Assembly: GCA_022839745.1 (NCBI GenBank) | Contig: JALHJB010000002.1 | Coordinates: forward strand, 93,159 to 157,158 | Direction: 5' to 3' | Source: Actinomycetes bacterium | Lineage (GTDB): Bacteria > Actinomycetota > Coriobacteriia > Anaerosomatales > Anaerosomataceae | DNA length: 64,000 bases | Shown: positions 28,237-37,409 of the stretch, one piece after another | Layout of the letters: each line of letters begins with the position of its first letter | How positions within the stretch are numbered: the stretch's first letter is position 1 | Program-made: the position numbers and the translations under genes | The notes under the pieces: model-generated | The model's input: only the letters and a program-made list of their open reading frames with translations | The model's database searches: none | Told to the model about the DNA's origin: nothing

Positions 28237-30090
28237 ATGACTGAAGAACAGCACACATACTCGCGAAGCGAACGGCACAGCGCGAAACGCACGAAGACGT
28301 CCGTTCGCGGGCCGCAGTGGTTCATGCGATGGCCTCTCGGCGGGCGCATAGCGTTCGTCACCGTAGCGGTGCTGCTCGTTGCGGTGCTCGCTGCTGCCGC
28401 GACCGATATCCTTCTCACGCGCGATACGATCCATTCGGGAGTGCGTGTGGGCGCTCTCGACCTGGGCGGTATGGACCGCACGGAGGCAGCGGCCACGATC
28501 GACGCATATATTGTCGAGCGTGCGGCCACTCCCGTGCGCCTGGTCGTCGGTGACGACAGCTGGGACGTGAGCGCCGAGAGCATCGGCCTGTCGGTGGATG
28601 CAACAGGCCTCGCAGATGCGGCCCATGCGGTGGGGCGCGGCCGGTTCGTGGATGCGGCGTTCGACCGCGTGCGCGCCGTGGTCTCCGGTGTGGACATCCC
28701 GTTTGAGCTCGACTGCGACCAGACGGCGCTCGACGCGCTCATCGAGGGCGTGAACACCTCGATCGCGCAGCCCGCGCGTGATGCGGCTGTGCAGGTGGAG
28801 GGGGCAACCGTCACCCGTGTGGCGGCGGCGGACGGCCTGGGAGTGGATCCCGAACAGGCGCGCTCAGCCATTCCGGCTGCGTTCCTGTCAGAGGACAGGA
28901 CGGCTGTCGTCGAGCTCACCGCGCTCAAGCCCGCTATCGATGCCGAACGGGCCGAGGACGCGTATCAGTCCGCGCTGGCGATGGTGTCCGCTCCCTTGCA
29001 GCTCTACTACGGCGACAAGGAGTGGACCGTCGAGCCGGCGACCATCGGCGGATGGATAGACTTCCGCTCGGTCGACGGCAGCGCCGGCCCTGTGCTCGAG
29101 GCGTACATCGCCTCCGAGGAGGTCTCGGCCACCATCCTTCCGCTCGTGGCCGAGGTGGGCAAGCCTGCCAAGGACGCGACGTTCTCCGTCTCCAACGGCA
29201 CTGTGACCATCGTGCCCGCGGAGGACGGTCTCGCCGCGGACACCGAGGATCTGGCGACCAAGCTGCAGGTCGTGCTCACCGGCGGGCAGGAGCGCCGGGC
29301 CGAGCTCACGATGCGCCGTGTCGAGGCCGAACTCACCACAGAGGAGGCCAAGGGCCTCGGCATCGTCGAGCGCATCTCGACGTTCACCACCGAGTTCTCC
29401 TCATCGAACAAGCCCAGGGTCAACAATATCCACACGCTTGCCGACGCGCTCGATGGCACGCTGGTCGCGCCAGGCGAGACGTTCAGCTTCAACGGGACTG
29501 TAGGGGAGCGCACAGCGGCCAAGGGCTATCAGGAGGCGCCGGCGATCGTGAACGGCAAGCTCGTTCCGCAACTTGGCGGCGGGATCTGTCAGGTGAACAC
29601 GACGCTGTTCAACGCTGTGTTCTTCTCGGGGCTGCCGGTCGTTGAACGGGTCAACCACTCGCAGTACATCAGCCACTACCCCAAAGGACGCGATGCCACC
29701 GTTTCGTGGGGCGGTCCCGATTTCAAGTTCAAGAACGACACACCCAACTGGATCCTCGTGGCCGCTGGCTATACGAACTCGAGCGTCACCATCTCGATCT
29801 ACGGCACCGACCCCGGGTACAAGGTGACCTACGAGACCGGTCCGTGGACGAACCTTACGGACCCCCCGGTCCGCGAGATCAAGGACCCCACACTCCCGGT
29901 GGGCACCCGCGTTATCGACGAGCGGGGCGTCTCCGGGCGCACGATCGTCGTGACCCGCGTTGTCACCAAAGGCGGCGCTGAGGTCCGGCGCGACTCGTTC
30001 AAGTCGGTCTACCGGCCAACGCAGGAGGTCGTGCGGGTGGGTACCAAGGCCGTTGCGGTACCATCATCGCCTACAACCACGACACCGTAG
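28237..30090 (+). CDS. VanW-family protein with tandem YoaR-like peptidoglycan-binding domains
   Basis: A 617-aa envelope protein: a basic cytosolic start, one transmembrane helix (about residues 40-65), two YoaR-type repeats (each opening with VRVGALDLGGMDRTEA-like or similar motifs), then the VanW domain from about residue 390. The VanW domain contains NNIHTLADALDGTLVAPGETFSFN, the LGGGICQVNTTLFNAVF core and SHYPKGRDATVSWGGPD. VanW genes accompany some vancomycin-resistance clusters, but family function is unknown, and here no van genes are nearby. A promoter-like TGCTATCAT lies at 28140-28148. Confidence 0.88.
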   Translation: MTEEQHTYSRSERHSAKRTKTSVRGPQWFMRWPLGGRIAFVTVAVLLVAVLAAAATDILLTRDTIHSGVRVGALDLGGMDRTEAAATIDAYIVERAATPVRLVVGDDSWDVSAESIGLSVDATGLADAAHAVGRGRFVDAAFDRVRAVVSGVDIPFELDCDQTALDALIEGVNTSIAQPARDAAVQVEGATVTRVAAADGLGVDPEQARSAIPAAFLSEDRTAVVELTALKPAIDAERAEDAYQSALAMVSAPLQLYYGDKEWTVEPATIGGWIDFRSVDGSAGPVLEAYIASEEVSATILPLVAEVGKPAKDATFSVSNGTVTIVPAEDGLAADTEDLATKLQVVLTGGQERRAELTMRRVEAELTTEEAKGLGIVERISTFTTEFSSSNKPRVNNIHTLADALDGTLVAPGETFSFNGTVGERTAAKGYQEAPAIVNGKLVPQLGGGICQVNTTLFNAVFFSGLPVVERVNHSQYISHYPKGRDATVSWGGPDFKFKNDTPNWILVAAGYTNSSVTISIYGTDPGYKVTYETGPWTNLTDPPVREIKDPTLPVGTRVIDERGVSGRTIVVTRVVTKGGAEVRRDSFKSVYRPTQEVVRVGTKAVAVPSSPTTTTP

Positions 30091-30134
30091 GCTTCGCGGC
30101 CGGGACACTCCGGGCGGCGGGAGAGGGGTACAGG

Positions 30135-31436
30135 GTGTTCCAGCCTGAATACGAGTCGATGCAGCGGGAGCAGCTCGAGGCGCTTCAGCTCGAGCGGTTG
30201 AACGGGCTTCTCGCGCGTGTCTACGAGCACGTGCCGACCTATCGCGCGAAGTTCGATGCGGCGGGCGTGACGCCGCGTGTGTCCTCGCTCGACGAGTTCG
30301 CGGCGTTTCCGTTCACGGTGAAAGACGACCTCCGTGCCGGATACCCCTACGGCATGTTCGCCGTGCCGCTGCGCGACATCGTCCGCCTGCACTCGTCTTC
30401 AGGCACCACCGGTCAGGTCACGGTCGTGGGATACACGGCGGCCGATCTGGACACCTGGGCGGACCTCATGGCACGCACCATCGCGGCCGCCGGTGGAACG
30501 CCCGACGACATCGTGCAGAACTCATACGGGTACGGGCTCTTCACCGGTGGCCTGGGTGTGCACTACGGCGCCGAGCGCCTTGGCTGTGCAACGATCCCGA
30601 TCTCGGGCGGCAACACCAAGCGGCAGGTGCAGGTCATGAAGGACTTCGGCACCACCATCCTCGCGTGCACGCCAAGCTATGCCCTGCTCATCGCGGAGAC
30701 CGCCAGGGAGATGGGCATCGACCCGGCGAGCCTGCCGGTCAAGGCCGGTGTGTTCGGCGCTGAGCCGTGGAGCGAGAACACGCGTGCCGAGATCGAACGT
30801 CAGTTCGGCATGACTGCGATCGACATCTACGGCCTGTCGGAGGTGCTCGGCCCGGGTGTGGCCGCCGAGTGTCAGTGCAAGTGCGGTCTGCACGTGAACG
30901 AAGATCACTTCATCATCGAGATCGTGGATCCCGAGACGCTGCGGCCCGTGCCTGAGGGCGAGCGGGGAGAGGTCGTGTTCACGACGCTCACCAAACAGGG
31001 CATCCCTGTCGTGCGCTACCGGACGCGCGACATCTCGCGCATCGTCCCGGGCGAGTGCGCGTGTGGCCGGACGTCGCGTCGGCTCGAGCGCGTTACGGGC
31101 CGTTCGGACGACATGCTCATCATCCGGGGCGTGAACGTGTTCCCGAGCCAGATCGAGCAGGTGCTGCTCGGCATTCCCGGCGTTGCGCCGTACTATCAGG
31201 TGGTGCTCTCCAGACGTGGCAGCATGGACCACGTCGAGGTGCATGTGGAGGTCAGTCCCGATGTCAGCTTCGATGAGATCAAGACGCTGGAACGACTGCG
31301 TGGACGGGTGTCCGCCGAGATCGCTTCGGTGCTGGCGGTCAACATCTCCGTCAAGCTCGTCGAGCCTAAGTCCATCCAGCGGTCGGAAGGCAAAGCCAAA
31401 CGTGTCCTGGACCTGCGTGCAGAGGGGAGTGAGTGA
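30135..31436 (+). CDS. paaK: phenylacetate-CoA ligase family (PaaK), first copy
   Basis: A 433-aa AMP-forming arylacetate-CoA ligase: the P-loop LHSSSGTTGQVTVVGYT, NSYGYGLFTGGLGVHYGAERLG, the adenylation motif DIYGLSEVLGPGVAAEC, TTLTKQGIPVVRYRTRD and the hinge TGRSDDMLIIRGVNVFPSQIE. It converts phenylacetate or indoleacetate to the CoA ester, or in anaerobes may run in reverse after oxidative decarboxylation of arylpyruvates. The next gene encodes an ACT protein, the usual partner. A second copy lies at 54193. Confidence 0.92.
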   Translation: MFQPEYESMQREQLEALQLERLNGLLARVYEHVPTYRAKFDAAGVTPRVSSLDEFAAFPFTVKDDLRAGYPYGMFAVPLRDIVRLHSSSGTTGQVTVVGYTAADLDTWADLMARTIAAAGGTPDDIVQNSYGYGLFTGGLGVHYGAERLGCATIPISGGNTKRQVQVMKDFGTTILACTPSYALLIAETAREMGIDPASLPVKAGVFGAEPWSENTRAEIERQFGMTAIDIYGLSEVLGPGVAAECQCKCGLHVNEDHFIIEIVDPETLRPVPEGERGEVVFTTLTKQGIPVVRYRTRDISRIVPGECACGRTSRRLERVTGRSDDMLIIRGVNVFPSQIEQVLLGIPGVAPYYQVVLSRRGSMDHVEVHVEVSPDVSFDEIKTLERLRGRVSAEIASVLAVNISVKLVEPKSIQRSEGKAKRVLDLRAEGSE

Positions 31437-31439
31437 CCG

Positions 31440-31859
31440 ATGGTGAAGCAGCTCACGGTCTTCCTGGAGAACAGCCCGGGCCGGCTCGCGCGGCTCACGC
31501 GCGCTCTGGGAGATGCCGGAGTCAACATGCGGGCGCTCATGGTCGCTGATACGGCCGAGTTCGGTGTGGTGCGCATAATCTGCGATAGGCCGGGCGTGGC
31601 GAAGAGCGCGCTTGAAGACGCGGGATTCAGCGTGAGCGTGACCGACGTGATCGCGGTGGCCGTGCCGGATCGTCCGGGCGGACTCGCCGATGTGCTCGAA
31701 GTGCTGGGCGCCGAGGACCTGAACGTAGAGTACGCGTACTGCTTCGTGGAGCCCGGTGGCAGCGGAGCGGTCGACGTCTTCCGGGTCGAGCGTGTCACCG
31801 ATGCGATGCGCGTGCTCCGTGAAGCGGGGATCCGCACGCTCAGCGCCGACGAGATCTAG
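31440..31859 (+). CDS. tandem ACT-domain protein
   Basis: A 139-aa protein made of two ACT repeats: KQLTVFLENSPGRLARLTRALGDAGVNMR and VAVPDRPGGLADVLEVLGAEDLNVEYAY. ACT domains bind amino acids. It begins 4 nt after the paaK stop, so it is probably an allosteric sensor for the ligase or its pathway. A paralogue with the same layout lies between iorB and livK (49125). The stop overlaps the stop of the convergent GGDEF-like gene by 4 nt (CTAG). Confidence 0.85.
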   Translation: MVKQLTVFLENSPGRLARLTRALGDAGVNMRALMVADTAEFGVVRIICDRPGVAKSALEDAGFSVSVTDVIAVAVPDRPGGLADVLEVLGAEDLNVEYAYCFVEPGGSGAVDVFRVERVTDAMRVLREAGIRTLSADEI

Positions 31860-32716
31860 GCGTCGTCCGGCTGGCGGTCGGTGGCTCGGCGACCGGTGGT
31901 CTGCTGTGGCGCCATCGGCTCTTCTTCTTCGGGGTCGGGGCTCGGAGCGAGCGCCGCGGCGAGTTCATCGAGCGCCTCGTCGTCGATGCCGCACGTGAGT
32001 ATCCGCGCGGTGATCGCCGCATCTTCGCTGTCGATCGCCGCAACCACGCCCCTGCGCAAACGCTCGGAGGCAACGGCCGCGCCCTCGGCACCGGTCGACG
32101 GGAGGATGACGATGAAGCCGCCGTTGCCGCGGTACGCCACGTCGTCCACGAGCCTGACGTCGTTGCGGATATGGGATGCCACCCTGCGCATCAACGAGTT
32201 CATGCGGGCCGGCTTGAGATCGGACCACAGCTTCGGTGACACCGTGAGGAGCACGATCGAGCAGGGCGTTTGATACCGGCGGAACTGCCCGATCGCCGAG
32301 GCGATCGCGCGGCCGGCGTATCGCGTGCTGTACACGCGGGTCACAGGATCGATCATCGTTTCGCGCTCGACCCGCGTGAGCACGTACTTGATCCGGCCGG
32401 CAAGCTCGCCGCCGGCCAGACCGATGACCGTGTACGCGATAGCGCGGGACACGATCATCGTGATCACGTCGACCGAGAGTCCCTCGGTCACCAGGACCTC
32501 GTAGCGCATCCCCACGTAGATCGCGATCGCGATCAGCGCGGTGATGAAGCCACCGTTGCGACCCCAGTGAAGCGCACCCGCCAGGATGATGATCATCAGC
32601 AGCTGGGCCGCGAACTCGGCCGGTATGACCTGCGCTGTGGCAGGCACGAACGCGCTGCCCACGATGGCGGCGGTCCCGAGCGCGAATGCGAGCATCTCGA
32701 AGCGCGAGTACTTCAC
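31856..32716 (-). CDS. membrane protein with degenerate GGDEF domain
   Basis: A 286-aa protein. Three or four N-terminal helices (about residues 1-110) precede a diguanylate-cyclase-like fold: the entry DPVTRVYSTRYAGRAI, then the position of GGDEF occupied by GNGGF in YRGNGGFIVILP. The signature is too altered for catalysis, so it is probably a c-di-GMP or nucleotide sensor or a structural remnant. GTG at 32716 is selected because GAGGAGG lies 7 nt upstream. The tail is acidic and proline-rich. Confidence 0.68.
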   Translation of the reverse strand: MKYSRFEMLAFALGTAAIVGSAFVPATAQVIPAEFAAQLLMIIILAGALHWGRNGGFITALIAIAIYVGMRYEVLVTEGLSVDVITMIVSRAIAYTVIGLAGGELAGRIKYVLTRVERETMIDPVTRVYSTRYAGRAIASAIGQFRRYQTPCSIVLLTVSPKLWSDLKPARMNSLMRRVASHIRNDVRLVDDVAYRGNGGFIVILPSTGAEGAAVASERLRRGVVAAIDSEDAAITARILTCGIDDEALDELAAALAPSPDPEEEEPMAPQQTTGRRATDRQPDDA

Positions 32717-32746
32717 AACGGCCTCCTCAAGCGTCACACGATCCGG

Positions 32747-33133
32747 TCACGGATGGTTCGGACACGAGATATCGCCCGTGTCGGGGTCAAGGGTCAGCGC
32801 GGAATCATCGAGCGGGCAGCGTTCGATCCGATCGAGGTTGTCCACATACGCGGCCAGGTCATCGATCTCGTCGATGCCGTGATCGGTCACCGGCAGCGGT
32901 GATTCGCTCGACTCCTCCGACGCGTCCGAATCGGCATCGATCACAGCGGCCATGTAGGCCTTCTCTAGCACTCGCTGATTGCTCCGGCAGGCGGCCGCGG
33001 CCGCTGAACGCGAGGCCGGCACGTACGTGGCGATCGCCATGGAAAGCAGAATGCCGATGATCAGCACGATCACCATGAGCTCCATCACGGTGAAGCCATG
33101 GTCGTCTTCAAACCCGTATCGTGTCACTCGCAC
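32747..33133 (-). CDS. type IV pilin-like protein (prepilin)
   Basis: A 128-aa protein with a short basic leader and the prepilin cleavage site GFTVMELMVIVLIIGILL, i.e. G|F with Glu at +5 and a hydrophobic helix. The globular part is short and acidic and ends with two cysteines (RCPLDDS and DISCPNHP) that could form a disulfide. GTG at 33133 follows GGGGGAACC. No pilus assembly ATPase, prepilin peptidase or platform protein is in the window, so it is an orphan pilin or a minor pseudopilin. Confidence 0.8.
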   Translation of the reverse strand: MRVTRYGFEDDHGFTVMELMVIVLIIGILLSMAIATYVPASRSAAAAACRSNQRVLEKAYMAAVIDADSDASEESSESPLPVTDHGIDEIDDLAAYVDNLDRIERCPLDDSALTLDPDTGDISCPNHP

Positions 33134-33298
33134 GGTTCCCCCGGGCCGTCCATGCGTGAAGCCCAGCCGTTCACGCACCATGTCCTGGCCATTATCATAC
33201 GTATGTATTGCCGCGTCACGCGTGCCATCAGTGGCGCAGTCCCGTACAATCGACCAGACCCTGTCGAGATGCCCTGTGAGAGGAGTGACGCAGCACCC

Positions 33299-34540
33299 GT
33301 GCGCTACCGCGTCGTCCGTCTCACGCTCTCTGCCATCCTCGCGTCGTGCCTGGTGATCGGACCCCTCGAACCAGTGTCCGAGGCGGTCGCCGCGCCTGGT
33401 GACATCATCGGCTCGCAGACGGTGTCCGTCGATGCGACGGAGCCGGACGTCTCGCCGATCGTACGCATGCCTGCGGGGATACTGCGCACGCGCGATGGTC
33501 GCACGCTGTGGAGCCGTGCGGCGGATGACGAGCGCGCGATGGCCTCGACAACCAAGATCATGACCGCTCTCGTGGTGCTCGATCACGCCGCGCCCGACGA
33601 GGTCGTGACGGTGTCGTCCCGCGCCGCGGGCGTGGGGGAGGCCGAAGTCGACCTCGTGCCCGGACAGCAGATCACGGTCGGCGAACTGCTGGAGGCCACG
33701 CTCGTGCGCTCGGCCAACGATGCCGCATACGCGCTCGCCGAACACGTGGGTGGGAGCGTGGAAGGGTTCGTCGACCTGATGAACCAGAAGGCCGCCGATC
33801 TCGGGCTTGTGCACTCCTCGTTCGCCAACCCGCACGGACTCGATGCGCCGGGGCACTACACGTCGGCCGCCGATCTCGCCACGCTCGCGGGCATCGCGAT
33901 GGCCGACGCGCGGTTCGCCGAGATCGTGTCGCTGAAGTCTGTGGATGTCCTCGGCTCTAATGGCATGAAGCGCTATGAGAACTCGAACAAGCTGCTTGGC
34001 ACCTACGAGGGGGCCGACGGCGTGAAGACGGGATGGACGAACAAGGCGGGCTACTGCGTGGTGGCATCGGCTTCCCGCGGTGAGATCGGGCTGGTCGCGG
34101 TCGTGCTCGGTACCAAGGACGAGAACGAGCGGTTCAAGGAGGCCCGGACGCTGCTCGACTGGGGCTTCGAGCATTACCGCACGGTCGAAGTCGCGAGCGC
34201 GGAAACGACGGCCGCGTACATTCCGGTGACCGACTACCTCGACCGCACCGTCGCGGCGGTGGTGGCCGAGGACGCGTCCGTCCCCGTGTTCGACCTCGAC
34301 GGCGATATCACCTCGAAGATCGACTTTGAGAGCAGCGTGGACGCGCCGGTTCAGGCCGGGCAGCGTCTGGGTACGCTCACGGTGACCCAGGGTGAGCGCT
34401 TGCTCGCCCAGGTGCCGCTGGTGGCCGATGTCGGCGTCGAGCGTCCCGACCTGTGGTCACGGGTGAAGATCTGGTCAACGCGTGTCTGGCGCGGCGTGTT
34501 CGGAGGGTCGCTGCAGGCGGCCCCCGTGTCGCTGCTGTGA
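33299..34540 (+). CDS. serine-type D-Ala-D-Ala carboxypeptidase (PBP5/DacA family)
   Basis: A 413-aa secreted penicillin-binding protein that trims stem pentapeptides. The signal peptide ends near EAVAA. The catalytic triad of motifs is complete: STTK (MASTTKIMTAL), SAN (RSANDAAYALAEH) and KTG (VKTGWTNKAG). A beta-rich C-terminal domain and a final amphipathic segment follow. GTG at 33299 is preferred because the signal peptide starts there, though an ATG at 33269 is possible. It is followed at 11 nt by gcvT. Confidence 0.9.
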   Translation: MRYRVVRLTLSAILASCLVIGPLEPVSEAVAAPGDIIGSQTVSVDATEPDVSPIVRMPAGILRTRDGRTLWSRAADDERAMASTTKIMTALVVLDHAAPDEVVTVSSRAAGVGEAEVDLVPGQQITVGELLEATLVRSANDAAYALAEHVGGSVEGFVDLMNQKAADLGLVHSSFANPHGLDAPGHYTSAADLATLAGIAMADARFAEIVSLKSVDVLGSNGMKRYENSNKLLGTYEGADGVKTGWTNKAGYCVVASASRGEIGLVAVVLGTKDENERFKEARTLLDWGFEHYRTVEVASAETTAAYIPVTDYLDRTVAAVVAEDASVPVFDLDGDITSKIDFESSVDAPVQAGQRLGTLTVTQGERLLAQVPLVADVGVERPDLWSRVKIWSTRVWRGVFGGSLQAAPVSLL

Positions 34541-34551
34541 GAGGAGCTGTG

Positions 34552-35658
34552 ATGGGAGAACAAGGGCGCAGAACGCCGCTCTATGACGAGCATGTGGCGC
34601 TTGGCGCACGCATGGTCGACTTCGCCGGCTGGCAGATGCCCGTGCAGTACGCGGGGATCATCGAGGAGCACACCGCCGTACGGGACGCGGTGGGCATCTT
34701 CGACGTCTCACACATGGGGGAGTTCCGCGTGTTCGGGTTCGAGGCCAAAGACGCGCTTCAGCGCCTCTTCACCAACGATCTGGACCGCATCGATGCGCTT
34801 GGCACGGCACTCTACACGGTGATGTGCGACGAGGATGGCGGCATCATCGACGACCTGATCGTGTATCACACCGGCGACCTCGAGTACCTGATCGTGGTGA
34901 ACGCGGCCAATCGCGAGGTCGACTGGGACTGGATCACGTCGCACCTGCCTGAGACGGTCGAAGCTGTGGATGAGAGCGACCGAACCGCGCTGATCGCGGT
35001 CCAGGGCCCCGGAGCCATGGCGGTCTTGCGGGAGCTTGCGGGGAGCGGTTGGGAGCCTCCCGCGCGGTTCGCCATCGGCGAGGCGAAGCTCGACGGCACC
35101 CCGGTCCTCGTGGCGCGCACCGGCTACACGGGCGAGGATGGTGCTGAGATCGTCTGCCACGAATCGCACGCGGTCGGCATCTGGCGTGCGCTGCTCAGCT
35201 TCCCTGAGGCCACGCCATGTGGACTCGGCGCACGCGACACGCTCCGGCTCGAGATGGGGTATCCGCTGTACGGCAGCGACATGGACCGCGGCACCGACCC
35301 GGTCACCGCGGGTCTGGGATGGGTCGTGCCCAAGGCCAAGACCGGCTACATCGGCGCCGAAGCGATCGCTCGCGTGCGTGAAGCGGGCCGGACACACGCG
35401 CTCGTTGGAATGACGGTGAGCGAGGGCGTGCCGAGGCACGGATACCCCGTGTTGCACGGCGGTACGGAGGTGGGTAAGGTGGCAAGCGGCACGTTCTCGC
35501 CGACGCTCGGGCACGGCATCGCAACGGCGTACGTGCCGGTGGAGCTGTCGACGCCCGGGACGGAGCTCGAGATCGGTATCCGCCGCAAAGTGATACCGGC
35601 GGTGGTTGCCAAGCCGCCGTTCGTGAAGTCGACGTCGCTCTCGGCTGTCGGGTCGTAG
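34552..35658 (+). CDS. gcvT: glycine cleavage system T protein (aminomethyltransferase)
   Basis: A 368-aa folate-dependent enzyme of the glycine cleavage complex. It transfers the methylene group from lipoyl-GcvH to tetrahydrofolate and releases ammonia. Visible family blocks are LYDEHVALGARMVDFAGWQMPVQ, IFDVSHMGE, the ALGARDTLRLEMGYPLYG-like C-terminal motif GLGARDTLRLEMGYPLYG and VVAKPPFVK. ATG at 34552 follows GAGAGGAGCTGTG. It is the first gene of gcvT-gcvH-gcvPA-gcvPB. No glycine riboswitch fits in the 11-nt gap before it. Confidence 0.94.
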   Translation: MGEQGRRTPLYDEHVALGARMVDFAGWQMPVQYAGIIEEHTAVRDAVGIFDVSHMGEFRVFGFEAKDALQRLFTNDLDRIDALGTALYTVMCDEDGGIIDDLIVYHTGDLEYLIVVNAANREVDWDWITSHLPETVEAVDESDRTALIAVQGPGAMAVLRELAGSGWEPPARFAIGEAKLDGTPVLVARTGYTGEDGAEIVCHESHAVGIWRALLSFPEATPCGLGARDTLRLEMGYPLYGSDMDRGTDPVTAGLGWVVPKAKTGYIGAEAIARVREAGRTHALVGMTVSEGVPRHGYPVLHGGTEVGKVASGTFSPTLGHGIATAYVPVELSTPGTELEIGIRRKVIPAVVAKPPFVKSTSLSAVGS

Positions 35659-35684
35659 GCGAGCACAGGGAAGGAGATCGGCCG

Positions 35685-36068
35685 ATGTATCCCAAGGAAC
35701 TCAAGTACGACCGTGAGCATGAGTGGGTGCGCATGGATGGTGACGTAGCCACGATCGGGATCTCGGACTTCGCGCAGGACCAGCTCGGCGAGGTCGTGTA
35801 CGTGGACCTTCCGTCGGTCGGCGACGTGGTCAGCACGGGAGAGTCGTTCGGTGAGGTCGAGTCCGTGAAGTCGGTCTCCGAGCTGTTCTCGCCAGTAAGC
35901 GGCGAGATCGTCGAGGTCAACAGCGAGCTCGACGATGCGCCCGAGCTGGTCAACAACGACAGCTATGGCGATGGCTGGATGATCAAGGTGAAGGTGGACA
36001 ACCTCTCCGAGGTCGATGCGCTCATGGACGCCGACAGCTACGAGGCCTATCTGGCCGAGGAAGCCTGA
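35685..36068 (+). CDS. gcvH: glycine cleavage system H protein
   Basis: A 127-aa lipoyl carrier protein that shuttles the aminomethyl group between the P, T and L proteins. The lipoylated lysine lies in VESVKSVSELFSPVSGEI, the canonical site. ISDFAQDQLGEVVYVDLP and NNDSYGDGWM are typical GcvH sequence. ATG follows GGAAGGAGATCGGCCG. The dihydrolipoamide dehydrogenase (L protein) is not in the window. Confidence 0.96.
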   Translation: MYPKELKYDREHEWVRMDGDVATIGISDFAQDQLGEVVYVDLPSVGDVVSTGESFGEVESVKSVSELFSPVSGEIVEVNSELDDAPELVNNDSYGDGWMIKVKVDNLSEVDALMDADSYEAYLAEEA

Positions 36069-36071
36069 CGT

Positions 36072-37409
36072 ATGCGTTTCATCCCTGTGACCTGTGAAGA
36101 GCAGGCCGAGATGCTTGCGCGTGTCGGCGCGCGGTCGGTGGACGAGCTCTTCAGCGATATCCCGGAGGACGCGCGGCTCGCGCGTCCTCTGACGCTACCC
36201 GAACCGATGAGCGAGATCGCGCTTGCCGCGCACCTCGAGTCGCTTGCGGGCCGCGACCTTGACGGCAGCCGCGTGGTGTCGTTCCTCGGCGCGGGCATAT
36301 ACGACCACTACGTCCCCGCGATCGTCGACGCGGTGGTGAGCAAGCCAGCGTTCTTCACCGCGTACACGCCCTATCAGCCCGAGGTGAGCCAGGGCACGCT
36401 GCAGGCCGTCTATGAGTTCCAATCGATGATCTGCCAGCTCACCGGTATGGAGGTCTCCAACGCCTCCATGTACGACGGCGCGGCCGCCTTCACCGAGGCC
36501 GCGCTCATGGCCGCACGCGTCACGAAGCGCGACAAGGTCGTGGTCTCCGGCGCCGTCCACCCCGAGTGGCGCGAGACGCTTGCCACCTACGTGGAGTCCG
36601 GGACGCTCGAGGTCGTCGAGGTACCGGCCGCGGGCGGTGTCACGGATGTCTCGGCTGTGGGAGAGGCGCTCGATGAGCGCACCGCTGCGGTGCTCGTCTC
36701 CTCGCCGACGTTCTACGGCACGCTCGAAGACCTGGCCTCGCTCGGCGCACTGGCGCACGACGCCGGCGCTCTGTTCGTGGTCGCTACCGATCCGCTGCTC
36801 CTCGGCGTGCTCGAGCCTCCGGCCGCGTACGGTGCCGACATCGTGGTCGGGGAGGGCCAGGCACTCGGCAACGCTGTGTCATTTGGCGGGCCGGGTCTCG
36901 GCCTGTTCGCATGTCGCAAAGCGCACATCCGGCAGATGCCCGGGCGTGTGGCTGGTAAGACGACCGATGTGGACGGTCGCACCGGCTTCGTCCTGACGTT
37001 CTCCACCCGCGAGCAGCACATCCGGCGCGAGAAGGCGACGTCCAACATCTGCTCCAACCACGCGCTGAACGCGCTGGCAGCCGGTGTGTACCTTGCCGCC
37101 GTGGGTGCCGAAGGGCTCGCCGGAATCGGCGAGGCGTGCGTCGCCAAGGCGCACTATCTTGAGGCGGCGCTCGTGGGAACGGGCCACTTCGAGCGCGTCT
37201 TCGACGCCCCGTTCGCCCGCGAGTTCGCCCTGCGTTACGGGGGTGACGTCGCGGCGATGCAGCGGCACATGCTCGAGCGTGGCTTCCTCGCGGGCGTCGA
37301 CCTCGGCCGGTTCGCGGCCGACGATGCCGGCTTCGTCCTGTTCGCGGTCACCGAGCGGCACACCCGCGAGGTCCTAGACCGGTTCGTGGAGGAGGTGAGC
37401 GCCCTGTGA
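36072..37409 (+). CDS. gcvPA: glycine dehydrogenase (decarboxylating) subunit 1
   Basis: A 445-aa N-terminal half of the glycine-cleavage P protein, a separate subunit as in clostridia and thermophiles. Recognisable are the opening RFIPVTCEEQAEMLARVG, FLGAGIYDHYVP, FFTAYTPYQPEVSQGTLQAVYEFQSM and GRTGFVLTFSTREQHIRREKATSNICSN region. It decarboxylates glycine together with subunit 2. It begins 3 nt after gcvH and overlaps gcvPB. Confidence 0.95.
   Translation: MRFIPVTCEEQAEMLARVGARSVDELFSDIPEDARLARPLTLPEPMSEIALAAHLESLAGRDLDGSRVVSFLGAGIYDHYVPAIVDAVVSKPAFFTAYTPYQPEVSQGTLQAVYEFQSMICQLTGMEVSNASMYDGAAAFTEAALMAARVTKRDKVVVSGAVHPEWRETLATYVESGTLEVVEVPAAGGVTDVSAVGEALDERTAAVLVSSPTFYGTLEDLASLGALAHDAGALFVVATDPLLLGVLEPPAAYGADIVVGEGQALGNAVSFGGPGLGLFACRKAHIRQMPGRVAGKTTDVDGRTGFVLTFSTREQHIRREKATSNICSNHALNALAAGVYLAAVGAEGLAGIGEACVAKAHYLEAALVGTGHFERVFDAPFAREFALRYGGDVAAMQRHMLERGFLAGVDLGRFAADDAGFVLFAVTERHTREVLDRFVEEVSAL

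Noticed and set aside
31856..32716. Active diguanylate cyclase
   Set aside because: The GGDEF signature is GNGGF and the metal-binding acidic residues are missing.
34541..34551. Glycine riboswitch before gcvT
   Set aside because: Only 11 nt separate the carboxypeptidase stop from the gcvT start, so there is no room for an aptamer.
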